Below are positions 1 through 7,963 of a stretch of 41,394 bases of DNA, piece by piece; position 1 is the first letter of the stretch, and every line of letters starts with the position of its first letter. The translations under genes were made by a program, and so were the position numbers. This DNA is from an uncultured Opitutia bacterium (GTDB lineage: Bacteria > Verrucomicrobiota > Verrucomicrobiia > Opitutales > Opitutaceae). The DNA lies in contig CAIUWA010000038.1 of NCBI GenBank assembly GCA_903902745.1, positions 1-41,394 of the forward strand, written 5' to 3'. The notes beneath the pieces were generated by a model. That model was not told where the DNA came from and did not search any database. It saw only the letters and a program-made list of their open reading frames with translations.

Positions 1-728
1 ACGGTGAAGTTGTCCGCATAAGTGCCCGGTAGATCAACCAGCAGCGTGCCGCCGGCAAACACGGGGTTAACGGAGGCGCCAAGGTTGCTGGCCAGATACT
101 GGGGATTGGCGAGATCGATATCCGTGCTGGCCGGCGGCAGGGCGGCGCCAAACACCGCGTGGGAGGAACCCAGGGTGATGTTATCAAATCCGACCTCGTT
201 GGCCGCACCGCCAAAGAATACGGACAGGGCACGACCCGAAAAAGTTACACCCACTTGATTCTGACTGGTATCGAAACCTCCATCGGAATAATAGGTGTTA
301 GCCAAGGATCCGTTCGCGAGCAATGTGCCGGATCCGTCCAGTCCGGAATACACGGAGTAGAAGGCGTTGCTCGTGCCGGAGGTATAATAGAAGGAGAAGC
401 CGGTGTCGAAGCCCCCGACCACGTCCATGATGGACTCACTGCCACCCGTGAAGAACAGGAGCGTGGGCATGGAGGCTGAGTTGGCGAAATTGCCGTGGCC
501 GCCATAATACATACTTACGAGGGCGAGGGTATTGTTGCTAAAATAAATGCCGTAGTCCTCCGCCGAGCCGCCGTTGTAATAGTTGCCCACCGGGTTGTAG
601 TCACCCACACCCTCGAAAGTCAGGACGGTCACGGTGTTGGCCGGTAGCGCGAAGCTGGTTCCCGTTGCAAACAGGTACATCCAAAGGGACAGCTTCCAGA
701 AGGTGGCGCGGTGCTTCTTTTTATTCAT
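1..728 (-). CDS. Secreted autotransporter / PEP-CTERM-like surface protein (3' part outside window)
   Basis: Reading the minus strand from the ATG at 728 gives an open frame of 242 codons that leaves the window at base 1. It begins MNKKKHRATFWKL followed by a hydrophobic stretch ending near TSFALPA, which fits a signal peptide. Residues about 30-195 are Gly/Ser/Tyr/Asn-rich and resemble the repeat-poor beta domain common in PEP-CTERM exported proteins (FEGVGDY near the start, VGFDNITLGS near the end). After that the frame continues with NPVFAGGTLLVDLPGTYADNF, a style typical of autotransporter-associated repeat passengers. The start overlaps the stop of the upstream ATPase gene as ATGA, so the two may be translationally coupled. 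The C-terminus is not visible, so neither a beta-barrel nor a PEP-CTERM sorting motif can be confirmed. The family assignment is inferred from composition and phrasing, not from a search. Confidence 0.6.
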   Translation of the reverse strand, partial: MNKKKHRATFWKLSLWMYLFATGTSFALPANTVTVLTFEGVGDYNPVGNYYNGGSAEDYGIYFSNNTLALVSMYYGGHGNFANSASMPTLLFFTGGSESIMDVVGGFDTGFSFYYTSGTSNAFYSVYSGLDGSGTLLANGSLANTYYSDGGFDTSQNQVGVTFSGRALSVFFGGAANEVGFDNITLGSSHAVFGAALPPASTDIDLANPQYLASNLGASVNPVFAGGTLLVDLPGTYADNFT

Positions 729-1774
729 GAGTTGTCCGAGCAGATAATAAAGGATCGGCAAACGCCATCTCCGTTTTGGATAATGTTCTTCATCGAAGTT
801 ATGTAAAAGGCAGTGCGCTTGGTGCAGTCACGGGCCTTGACGATGCCCACCGACATGTCGGCGAATTTCATGCTGGATCGGGTCTCGAACACCTCGCTGA
901 AAAGCTCGCGGAGCTCAGTGCGTTTGACGTCTTCGCGTACCTCACCAGCCGTACCGGTGCTCATGTGCATTCCGTGTTCAGTGGACCAAGCAAACCGAGG
1001 CCCGTCATTCTTGGCGATGGGTGCACCGCGCTGCTTGATGCCGTACAGTGTGACAACGCCGTCGCCATCCTTCTCGAGCGCCAGGTTGGATTCCGCCTTG
1101 CGCTCCAGTTGCGAGCCGAGATGGCCGCGCGACTTCTCTGAGCCGGGGTTAAAGTGGATCACCCCGACAATGACGCAGTCGTGTTCAATGGCCAAGGCGT
1201 GCAGCTCAGAAACGACCGCGTTGCATTCCTCGGCGTCGTTGACGTCGGCCACCATGTCACCGATGCCGTCAATCAGGACCGCATACGTTCCGCCTTCGAG
1301 TGAGGCCAGCCACAGCAGGGCCCGGAGAATTTCCATCAGGTTGCCAGGCGGGAAGCCGGCGACGAAATAGGACCAGCACCAGTCCGGCACGCGCTCGACT
1401 CCCGCCCGCATTGACGCCCGGCGGACGTTCGCGTCGGCATCGAAGTGTGACTGCTCGGTGTCGAGGTGGATGAGCTTCTTGCCGGCCGGTGGAGAGGCAG
1501 AGAAACCCAACAGGTCACGGTCAACAAGCCCGGCCTCGGCAGCGATCGGCGCAGCCAACATCGCGCCCACCGCGGCGGATTTGCCCGACTTGATCGGCGC
1601 TGTGATGGCGGTCAGGTTGCCCGGCGTGCAGACTGGCACGCCGTTGAGGCTATACCTGGGGACCGGCCTCTCCGGTGGAGCATCGGCATTAAACTGCCGC
1701 GGCGAGGCGACGGAAATCCATTTGAAGTGCCGCATTGCCGCGGCTGCCTTCTCGGTCGAAATCTCAGTTTTCAT
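725..1774 (-). CDS. RepA-like AAA family ATPase
   Basis: A 349-residue protein with a P-loop of the form APIKSGKS at residues 59-66 and a hydrophobic strand ending in Asp (YAVLIDGIGD) as candidate Walker B. A later segment, VIVGVIHFNPGS, matches the sensor region of RepA/AAA_25 helicases found in plasmids, phages and genomic islands. By family knowledge such proteins are hexameric DNA-dependent ATPases or DNA-repair/replication accessories; the substrate here is unknown. The start at 1774 (MKTEIS) was chosen because longer versions need a TTG at 1822 or the ATG at 1786, which run into the neighbouring dnaE2 remnant. No strong ribosome-binding site is visible for any of these. The gene lies beside broken genes, so acquisition with a mobile segment is plausible, but no integrase is seen. 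Confidence 0.7.
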   Translation of the reverse strand: MKTEISTEKAAAAMRHFKWISVASPRQFNADAPPERPVPRYSLNGVPVCTPGNLTAITAPIKSGKSAAVGAMLAAPIAAEAGLVDRDLLGFSASPPAGKKLIHLDTEQSHFDADANVRRASMRAGVERVPDWCWSYFVAGFPPGNLMEILRALLWLASLEGGTYAVLIDGIGDMVADVNDAEECNAVVSELHALAIEHDCVIVGVIHFNPGSEKSRGHLGSQLERKAESNLALEKDGDGVVTLYGIKQRGAPIAKNDGPRFAWSTEHGMHMSTGTAGEVREDVKRTELRELFSEVFETRSSMKFADMSVGIVKARDCTKRTAFYITSMKNIIQNGDGVCRSFIICSDNS

Positions 1775-1830
1775 GGGTCGGCCCATGAATCGGCTTCGCT
1801 CCCGGCTTGCGGAGTTGGGCAATTACTGCG

Positions 1831-1960
1831 GCAGCCTATTTGAAGGTGCACCGCCCGGCCGAATTCTACGTCGGGCTGCTCAATGCGCAGCCGATGGGAT
1901 TCTATTCGCCATCAACCCTGGTCCAGGACGCCCGCCGCCACGGCATGATCGTCCGTCCGG
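1831..1960 (+). pseudogene. Fragment of error-prone DNA polymerase III alpha (DnaE2/ImuC type)
   Basis: On the plus strand the frame starting at 1831 reads [20 protein letters not shown] and continues [20 protein letters not shown] before ending at a TGA a few codons on. The run [17 protein letters not shown] is a hallmark of DnaE2/ImuC polymerases, in the region just after the polymerase active-site domain. Only about 43 codons of a gene normally more than 1,000 codons long are present, with no start and no catalytic aspartates. It is therefore a decayed or transplanted fragment. The homology breaks at about 1960, exactly where metK homology begins on the other strand. Confidence 0.8.
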
Positions 1961-2018
1961 TCTTGTCCGGGTGACCCTCGGTAACGCTCTCCGATGAGAA
2001 GATGAAATCGGTGCTCAT
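1961..2018 (-). pseudogene. Truncated 5' end of metK (S-adenosylmethionine synthetase)
   Basis: From the ATG at 2018 on the minus strand the sequence reads [19 protein letters not shown]. This is the highly conserved N-terminus of S-adenosylmethionine synthetase, including the ATP-binding GHPDK. Homology stops after codon 19, where VCD would be expected and TGRT is found instead. The truncation point meets the dnaE2 fragment at about base 1960. The ATG sits 37 bp after the stop of the hypothetical gene at 2056-3072, which would be a normal operon spacing for an intact metK. The piece cannot encode a working enzyme; a complete metK must lie elsewhere if the organism is viable. Confidence 0.85.
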
Positions 2019-2055
2019 GAAATATTGTGGTTTTTGGAAATTCAGCTCCAAGAGG

Positions 2056-3072
2056 TCAGGCGTTGGGGGCGGTGGGCGGGGTGGCCAGGCATTGCTCGGG
2101 GAGTGGAATCGCCGAGAGGATTCCCATCCAGAAGGCGAAATCAAAGGCCAGTCGGGCGAGCTTTCTCGGTTGGTCTCCGGTGCAATACTCCACGGCGCAT
2201 CTTCCGCCTTCGCTTCGGCCGAAAAACGCCAGCGTCGCCCGCTCAATGTCGACCCGCCCGTTGGCGTCCGCTGCGTTTAACACCAGCGCGCGGTAGAGTT
2301 TGAGGGTAAATTCCCGGTTGGCTTGCGGGGCTTCGATCAGCATCTGCCGCAATACCTCGGGATGCTTCTGCGAAAAACGCCTGCCGCGGGTCCAAGCCTG
2401 CTCGACCCAAAAGGCCAAGCGCCAGGGATCGGGCAGCAACTGCGCGCAAGCCAAGGCTTCCTCCGCCTCCGGGCAGATAACGTCCCGCTCAATCGGCTGG
2501 TTGAGGTAGAGGCCGGACAGGAATTCTATGAAAGGGGCAACCCGGGGCCTGAAGCCGTTGCCCGTCCAATTCACAAGCCGGGCAGCGAGAAACCGGTTTT
2601 CATCTCCCAGCAGACAGGTCCGCTTGAAGATCAATTCCGCCAACTCGGCATGGCTTGCGGCCACCTCAAGACCAACTGCCAGGCCAAAGATGGTTTCCTG
2701 GCGCACCGTGTCGGCCTGATTCGCCCCGCAACTTTGCGACCAGTGCAATGACAGGCACTCCCGCAGATTGCCCACCCAGGCGTCGTCGTCTGACACGACC
2801 GTTGCTAGGGCGACGGCGGCGGTGCGGATGACATCCCGGTCGATTTCGGAGGGCGCCACAATGGCGAACAATCTCGCGGTTTCATCCGGTTTCCCTTTGG
2901 CCAGCACCACAGCATTGGTGAAGGCAATGACCGAGGAGCGTTTTGCGAAGGCGGCATCGCGAACGATGCCGAACTGTTCAAATGAATGGAGCAGGCCGGA
3001 GGCAATCTCCACGGCCGAAGCATTGGTACGCGGATCCTCTGTCAAGGTCAGCGCGAGACGATTTGATTTCAT
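2056..3072 (-). CDS. Hypothetical helical protein
   Basis: A 338-residue protein I do not recognise. The start MKSNRLALTLTEDP at 3072 was preferred to a GTG at 3174 because the added N-terminus looks non-coding (Trp/Arg/Cys-rich). The sequence is rich in Ala, Leu, Glu and Arg in regular amphipathic stretches (for example GLLHSFEQFGIV and HAELAELIFKRTCLL), suggesting an all-alpha, possibly repeat-type fold. No signal peptide, transmembrane segment, P-loop or metal motif is evident. Several Trp/Phe residues cluster near DPWRLAFWVEQAW around residue 235. The truncated metK begins 37 bp downstream on the same strand, so the gene may once have been co-transcribed with metK. Confidence 0.6.
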   Translation of the reverse strand: MKSNRLALTLTEDPRTNASAVEIASGLLHSFEQFGIVRDAAFAKRSSVIAFTNAVVLAKGKPDETARLFAIVAPSEIDRDVIRTAAVALATVVSDDDAWVGNLRECLSLHWSQSCGANQADTVRQETIFGLAVGLEVAASHAELAELIFKRTCLLGDENRFLAARLVNWTGNGFRPRVAPFIEFLSGLYLNQPIERDVICPEAEEALACAQLLPDPWRLAFWVEQAWTRGRRFSQKHPEVLRQMLIEAPQANREFTLKLYRALVLNAADANGRVDIERATLAFFGRSEGGRCAVEYCTGDQPRKLARLAFDFAFWMGILSAIPLPEQCLATPPTAPNA

Positions 3073-3688
3073 GGGCTGGCGGGTTGTTCCGGCCAGTAGT
3101 GCATCGAGACAAAAGTTCGAGGCTTTTGGACACCGCAGAGGGCGTCCCACATCAATGGACCACCGCGACCACACTTTAACGCTAAGCGGAAAAGAAAGGC
3201 TCGGTTGGCGGGCGCCTCACAGAGACGCCACTCTAACGATGCACTACTGAAAAGAACGCCGGCAGTGTATCACGCCTGTCAAATCGAGCCCGGAAATCGA
3301 TGCTCCCGACTGCCGGCGGGGGCACAATGGGGTCAGTTTGAAGCGAATGAAGCGAATCCGCCGCTCAAATCGGGTTTGAGCTGGCACCCATTCGCTTCAA
3401 GACTTTGCCCCGTCTCTCCACCCTCAGAGGGAGTTCCCCTCGAAAACAGGCTGATTCGCTTCAAAAAGTTCTCGGTTTGGCTCCGACCGGGCAGCCATTC
3501 GACGCGTGGTGCGATGCTCCGCTTACTCATGGCGTGCGGCCGGCATGCTCGGGTTGCATGAACCCATTGGGAGCCGAAGCGCGCCGGCCTGCGAGGAACT
3601 CAGTTGAAAAAGCATCCGTCTTCCGCCCTTCTGCGGATCACCCCCTGTCGTACTGTTACCGACTGGTTGTTTTCCTACTCACTCCCCC
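3073..3688. other. Gene-free stretch with palindromic sequence
   Basis: About 616 bp lie between the start of the minus-strand hypothetical gene and the plus-strand esterase. Short open frames exist on both strands but none has convincing protein character. The middle (3329-3462) holds four copies of the 9-mer GAAGCGAAT in both orientations, described separately. Promoters for the two divergent flanking genes must lie here, but no clear -35/-10 pair can be assigned. Confidence 0.5.
3329..3411. repeat. Large imperfect inverted repeat with inner hairpin
   Basis: The outer left arm begins with GGGG and contains TTGAAGCGAATG (3329-3350). The right arm (3389-3411) is its imperfect complement, CATTCGCTTCAAG to CCCC. 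Inside lies a perfect small hairpin, CTCAAA (3364-3369) and TTTGAG (3375-3380) around a TCGGG loop. The 9-mer GAAGCGAAT occurs twice in direct tandem at 3340-3357 and in reverse at 3390-3398 and 3454-3462. The element could be a REP-type palindrome, a regulator site or a cruciform; nothing in the sequence decides between these. Confidence 0.6.
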
Positions 3689-4690
3689 ATGAAATCCCTC
3701 GTTCTGCTCTCCACGGTTTGTCTGTTCACGAGTCTGTCCCTCGCCGCTGACGCCCCGACCGCACCCGATGCGGCGGGCAAGTCCGGCGCCGCTGCCAAGG
3801 CCCCTCTCCCGCCGCAACCGGCACCGACCATGGCCGATGTGGCCTATGGCACGCATCCGCGCGAGGTGCTCGATTTCTGGCAGGCGAAATCCAGCGGACC
3901 GACGCCCCTCGTTTTTTGGATGCACGGCGGCGGCTGGGTGACGGGCGACAAGGCCCGGGTGCCGGACTTGGAGCGGTATCTCGCCGCCGGCATTTCCGTG
4001 GTGTCCATCAACTACCGGTACATTACCCAGGCGATCGAGGCGGACATCAAGCCCCCGGTCAAATGGCCGATCGATGACGCGGTGCGCGCCCTGCAGTTTG
4101 TGCGCAGCAAGGCCCGCGAGTGGAACATCGACCCGGTGCGGATCGGCGCGACCGGCCAGTCGGCCGGCGCGTGCTCGAGCCTCTACCTGGCGTTTCATAA
4201 CGACCGGGCCGATCCCGCCAGCAGCGATCCGGTCGCCCGGCAGTCGAGCCGGCTTTGGTGCGCCGCCGTGAACGTCGCCCAGACTTCACTCGATCCGGCG
4301 CAGATGATCGAGTGGACGCCGAACAGCCGCTATGGCGGCCATGCCTTCGGCTTCTTTCCCGATCCGAAGGACCTCAAGACCCGCGACACCGCGTTCGCCG
4401 AATTCCTGGCAAACCGGGAAAAGGTGCTCCCGTGGATCAAGGAATACTCCCCCTACGAGCATGTGACGCGCGACGATCCGCCCGTTTATCTTTTCTATCC
4501 CGCGCCTCCCGCCCTCGGCAAACCGGCGCCGGACCCGACCCACACCGCGAATTTCGGCGTCAAGCTCCAGGAACACGCCCGCGAGATCGGAGTCGACTGC
4601 GAGCTGGTTTATCCCGGCGCCCCCGACGTGAAGCACCCGCAGATCGCCGACTACCTGATCGACAAGCTGAAGGCGCCGTCCAGAAAGTGA
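3689..4690 (+). CDS. Secreted alpha/beta-hydrolase esterase
   Basis: A 333-residue protein with a signal peptide (MKSLVLLSTVCLFTSLSLAA) and a Pro/Ala-rich linker to about residue 47. The oxyanion-hole motif HGGGW is at residues 79-83 and the nucleophile elbow GQSAG at 156-160 (Ser158). A late His in VKHPQ near the C-terminus is the likely third catalytic residue. This is the pattern of the BD-FAE/lipase-like alpha/beta hydrolases that often deacylate plant polysaccharides. The next gene, 50 bp downstream on the same strand, is a GH105, so removal of acetyl or other ester groups from pectic oligosaccharides is a reasonable guess. Substrate specificity is inference only. Confidence 0.8.
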   Translation: MKSLVLLSTVCLFTSLSLAADAPTAPDAAGKSGAAAKAPLPPQPAPTMADVAYGTHPREVLDFWQAKSSGPTPLVFWMHGGGWVTGDKARVPDLERYLAAGISVVSINYRYITQAIEADIKPPVKWPIDDAVRALQFVRSKAREWNIDPVRIGATGQSAGACSSLYLAFHNDRADPASSDPVARQSSRLWCAAVNVAQTSLDPAQMIEWTPNSRYGGHAFGFFPDPKDLKTRDTAFAEFLANREKVLPWIKEYSPYEHVTRDDPPVYLFYPAPPALGKPAPDPTHTANFGVKLQEHAREIGVDCELVYPGAPDVKHPQIADYLIDKLKAPSRK

Positions 4691-4740
4691 TATCCCGTCA
4701 GAGGCGGAAGATCCGTTGATCTCCGTCTCGGTTATCCGTG

Positions 4741-6156
4741 ATGCCACGCTTCCGTCCCTCGCCCCTCGCCTTCGCCACCCTCGCCCTCGCGTGCGCGGCG
4801 CCGGCGCTGCGCGCCGAGGGGCCGTTCCGCAATCGCGATAACAAGAGCGCGGCCACCGATCCTGCCGAGGGGACTTATCCGATCCCTTATCAGCTGCCCA
4901 CCGTCGTGGAGATCACGGAGGCGCTGACGCGCGTCCGGACGTACCTTGATGCCGCCGTTCCGCTGCGTGTGGTCGATTCGAAGACCGGGAAGGAAATCAC
5001 CGACTTCACCACCCCCGTCGCCACCGCCGTCGCGGCGCGCAGCGAGGCCAATTTCAGCGTGCTCGCGTACGAAATGGGCGTGGTCCATGCCGGCCTGCTC
5101 CGGGCCGCCGAGGCCACCGGCGACGCGGCCTTCACCGCTTCATCCGTGCGGCAGCTGCAGTTCATCGCCGACCGCGCGCCGTACTTCCGGGCGCAGGAGC
5201 AGAAATTCCACCTCGGCCGGGCCAACAGCTTCGCCGGGCTGATCGAGCCGCTCGCGCTCGACGACAGCGGCTCGATGTGCGCCGCGTTCGTCCGCGCGCG
5301 GCTGGCGAAGATCGGCCCCGATCTCCTGCCGGTTATCCAAACTTGGAGCGACTACATCGCGCACAAGCAGTTCCGCCTGCCCGACGGCACCCTCGCCCGC
5401 CAGCGGCCGCAGGCCCAGTCGCTCTGGGCCGATGATTTCTACATGAGCGTGCCCGCCCTCGCGCAGATGGGGCGCATGACCGGCGAGCGCGCGTGGTTCG
5501 ACGACGCCGTAAAAAACGTGCGGCAGATGTCTGGCTACCTGTTCAATCCGCGGCTGAGCATCTACACCCACGGTTGGAATGCGAACAACCCCGACGCCCC
5601 GCAGTTCTATTGGGCGCGCGCGAACGGGTGGGCCGTGGTGGCGATGTGCGACCTCCTCGACGTCCTGCCGAAGGATCATCCCGGCTACGGCCCGGTGCTG
5701 GCGCAGTTGCGCCTGACGCTGCGCGGCGTGGCGCAGTACCAGTCGGGCCTCGGACTCTGGCACCAATTGCTCGACCGCAACGATTCGTACCTCGAGACCT
5801 CCGCCTCGGCGATGTTCACCTACGGCTACGCCCACGCCATCAACCAGGGATGGATCAGCCCGTCGACCTACGGCTCCATCGCGCAGGCCGGCTGGATCGG
5901 TGTGTCCACGCGCATCAATGCGAAGGGCCAGGTCGAGGGCACCTGCGTCGGCACGACGTTCGCGAGCGACCCAGTCTATTATTACAACCGTCCCACCAGC
6001 GTGGACGCGCTGCACGGCTACGGCCCCACCCTCCTCGCCGGCGCCGAGATGATCAAGCTGCTGACGAATCCCGCCATCGACATCCAGGTGAAGCTCCGTA
6101 CGTACCACTACGTCCCAAAGGCCGGCGGCGCGACGAATTATCAATCGCAACCGTAG
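4741..6156 (+). CDS. GH105-type unsaturated rhamnogalacturonyl/uronyl hydrolase
   Basis: A 471-residue protein with an N-terminal signal peptide (ending near PALRAEG). The alpha/alpha-barrel family signature is seen as LWADDFYMSVPALAQ, with the likely catalytic Asp at about residue 231, and as FYWARANGWA about 65 residues further on. GH105 enzymes (YteR/YesR type) hydrate and release the 4,5-unsaturated uronic acid left at the non-reducing end by pectate or rhamnogalacturonan lyases. A GTG immediately before the ATG (4738) is an alternative start. The gene follows the esterase by 50 bp and converges on kduD, whose enzyme acts further along the same uronate pathway. The exact subfamily was judged by eye. 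Confidence 0.85.
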   Translation: MPRFRPSPLAFATLALACAAPALRAEGPFRNRDNKSAATDPAEGTYPIPYQLPTVVEITEALTRVRTYLDAAVPLRVVDSKTGKEITDFTTPVATAVAARSEANFSVLAYEMGVVHAGLLRAAEATGDAAFTASSVRQLQFIADRAPYFRAQEQKFHLGRANSFAGLIEPLALDDSGSMCAAFVRARLAKIGPDLLPVIQTWSDYIAHKQFRLPDGTLARQRPQAQSLWADDFYMSVPALAQMGRMTGERAWFDDAVKNVRQMSGYLFNPRLSIYTHGWNANNPDAPQFYWARANGWAVVAMCDLLDVLPKDHPGYGPVLAQLRLTLRGVAQYQSGLGLWHQLLDRNDSYLETSASAMFTYGYAHAINQGWISPSTYGSIAQAGWIGVSTRINAKGQVEGTCVGTTFASDPVYYYNRPTSVDALHGYGPTLLAGAEMIKLLTNPAIDIQVKLRTYHYVPKAGGATNYQSQP

Positions 6157-6180
6157 CGGCCGGAGGCGGGATGTTTCCCG

Positions 6181-6297
6181 GTAGGGCGCGGACTCCGTCC
6201 GCGCCGGGCAAACGAATAGGGCCTGCGTGCACTTTATCGTAAGGCTGCGTATCGGTTCCGGAGACATTCCCGGCGCGGAGCGGAGTCCGCGCCCTAC
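6181..6297. repeat. Inverted repeat, GTAGGGCGCGG family (copy 1)
   Basis: The left arm 6181-6208 starts GTAGGGCGCGGACTCCG. The right arm 6269-6297 is its reverse complement with a single inserted base. It sits between the convergent GH105 and kduD genes and could terminate transcription from both sides. A related copy lies at 12435-12505 and a half copy at 34398-34426. Confidence 0.85.
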
Positions 6298-6359
6298 CAG
6301 CAATCGCCCGCACCAGCCGCCCCTGTCTCCCGTCAGCCTGTCATCCTGTAACCTGAAAA

Positions 6360-7133
6360 TCACCGCCCGCACCAGCCGCCGTCGACGGCCATGATGTGGC
6401 CGGAAAGATAGTCGGAGGCGGAGGACGAGAGGAACACAATCGCGCCCTCGAGATCGGACGGCTCACCCCAGCGGTTGGCGGGGATGCGGCTCATGATTTC
6501 CTTCGTGCGCACGGGATCGGCTTGGAGCGCGGCGGTGTTTTCCGTGCGCATGTAGCCGGGGGCGATGGCATTGACCTGCACGCCCTTGCTCGCCCACTCG
6601 TTGGAGAACGCCTTCGTGAGCTGGCCGACCCCGCCCTTGCTGGCGGCATAGGCGGGAACGGTGAATCCACCGAAGAAGGTGAGCATCGAGGCGATGTTGA
6701 TGATCTTGCCCGAGCCACGCGCGATCATGTGCCGGCCCGCGGCGCGGCAAGCGGTGAACACGCCAGTGAGATTGACGTTGAGCACGAGATCCCAGTCGGC
6801 GTCGGAGTAGTCCGCCGCGGGCGCGCGCTTGATGGTGCCGGCGTTGTTGACGAGGATGTCGAGGTGCCCCTGCCAGGCGATCGACTGCTCGATCAGCCGC
6901 TGGACGGACGCGCGGTCGCCGAGGTCGGCGGCGATGGCCGTGGCCTTGCCGCCGAGCGCCTCGATTTCCTTCACGATGGGCGTGAGCTTCGAAGCCACGC
7001 GGCCATTGACGATCACATCAGCGCCGGCCTGCGCCAGCGCACGGGCCATGGCTTGGCCGAGGCCCTGCGAGGAACCGGTGACGAGCGCGACCTTGCCGCG
7101 CAGGCCGAATTTTTGTTCGAGATAGGAGGACAT
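6360..7133 (-). CDS. kduD: 2-dehydro-3-deoxy-D-gluconate 5-dehydrogenase (KduD)
   Basis: A 257-residue classical short-chain dehydrogenase. It shows the cofactor motif TGSSQGLG (residues 19-26), NNAG (96-99), and the Ser149-Tyr162-Lys166 triad within INIAS and YAASK, ending in the usual SGHIMAVDGGW. The length and the LEQKFGLRGKVALVTG opening match KduD, which interconverts 2,5-diketo-3-deoxygluconate and KDG with NAD(H). It is the last gene of a four-gene minus-strand operon and starts 3 bp after the kduI stop, so it is probably translated together with kduI. Cytoplasmic. Confidence 0.92.
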   Translation of the reverse strand: MSSYLEQKFGLRGKVALVTGSSQGLGQAMARALAQAGADVIVNGRVASKLTPIVKEIEALGGKATAIAADLGDRASVQRLIEQSIAWQGHLDILVNNAGTIKRAPAADYSDADWDLVLNVNLTGVFTACRAAGRHMIARGSGKIINIASMLTFFGGFTVPAYAASKGGVGQLTKAFSNEWASKGVQVNAIAPGYMRTENTAALQADPVRTKEIMSRIPANRWGEPSDLEGAIVFLSSSASDYLSGHIMAVDGGWCGR

Positions 7134-7136
7134 GCG

Positions 7137-7961
7137 TTATTTCAGCGTCGCGATCGGCGCCGGATCCATGTCGGCGAAAACCTGGTTGTCCCCGCCCATC
7201 GCCCAGACGAAGCGGTAGCTGCTCGTGCCGACGCCGCAGTGGACGGACCACGCGGGGGATAGCACGGCCTCGCGGTCGCGGACGATGAGGTGGCGCGTCT
7301 TCTGCGGCTCACCCATGAGGTGGACCACCATCTGGTCACCGACATCGAAATAGAGGTAAACCTCCGTGCGGCGGCTGTGAGTGTGCGGCGGCATCGTGTT
7401 CCAGATGCTGCCCGGCTCGAACTCCGTAAAGCCCAGCACGAGCTGGCAGCTCTTGATGCCGTCGAGATGGATGCACTTGTTGATGCGGCGGCGATTCGCC
7501 TTCGTCACGTCGCCGATCGGATCGGTCTTGAGGTCGGCCCGGCGCGCCACCGCGGTCGGGTGCTTTGCGTGCGCCGGGGTGCTGACGAAATAAAACTGCG
7601 CCTGGCCGGCGGCGCCGTTCTCAAAGCTCACTTCCTTCTCGCCCAACCCGATGTACAGGCAGTCGAGCGTACCGAGATCGTACTTGGTGCCACCGACACG
7701 CACGGTGCCCGCCGCGCCGAGGTTCAGGATGCCGATCTCGCGGCGCTCGAGGAAGAACGAGGTGCCGAGTTCCCTGTCCGTCGGCAGGCCGAGCGGCGCG
7801 CCCGCCGGCACGGCGGCGCCGACGATCATGCGGTCGAGGTCCGTGTAGTGCGCGGTGACCGCGCCGGGCTGGAAAAGCCCGCCGATCAGGAAGCGCGAGC
7901 GCAGTTCATCGGTGCCGAGCGAGTTGGTTTCCTCGGGACTGGGGAAGTAGTGGAGTTTCAT
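7137..7961 (-). CDS. kduI: 5-keto-4-deoxyuronate isomerase (KduI)
   Basis: A 274-residue cupin-type isomerase, close to the usual 278. The family opening LHYFPSPEE and the zinc-ligand set are present: His193 and His195 in PPHTHSRRTE, Glu200, and His241 in WSVHCGVG. KduI converts 5-keto-4-deoxyuronate, formed from unsaturated galacturonate, to 2,5-diketo-3-deoxygluconate, the substrate of KduD encoded next. The ATG at 7961 is 2 bp after the stop of the DUF4861-like gene, which supports both the start choice and translational coupling. Cytoplasmic. Confidence 0.94.
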   Translation of the reverse strand: MKLHYFPSPEETNSLGTDELRSRFLIGGLFQPGAVTAHYTDLDRMIVGAAVPAGAPLGLPTDRELGTSFFLERREIGILNLGAAGTVRVGGTKYDLGTLDCLYIGLGEKEVSFENGAAGQAQFYFVSTPAHAKHPTAVARRADLKTDPIGDVTKANRRRINKCIHLDGIKSCQLVLGFTEFEPGSIWNTMPPHTHSRRTEVYLYFDVGDQMVVHLMGEPQKTRHLIVRDREAVLSPAWSVHCGVGTSSYRFVWAMGGDNQVFADMDPAPIATLK

Positions 7962-7963
7962 GT

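Noticed and set aside
2019-2055. Possible SAM-responsive riboswitch in front of the metK fragment
   Set aside because: Only 37 bp separate the fragment from the previous stop, too short for known SAM riboswitches, and no matching conserved core is visible.
3175-3260. Possible integron attC-like site (TAACG sequences)
   Set aside because: No paired R'/R'' boxes with the required symmetry and no integron integrase in the window.
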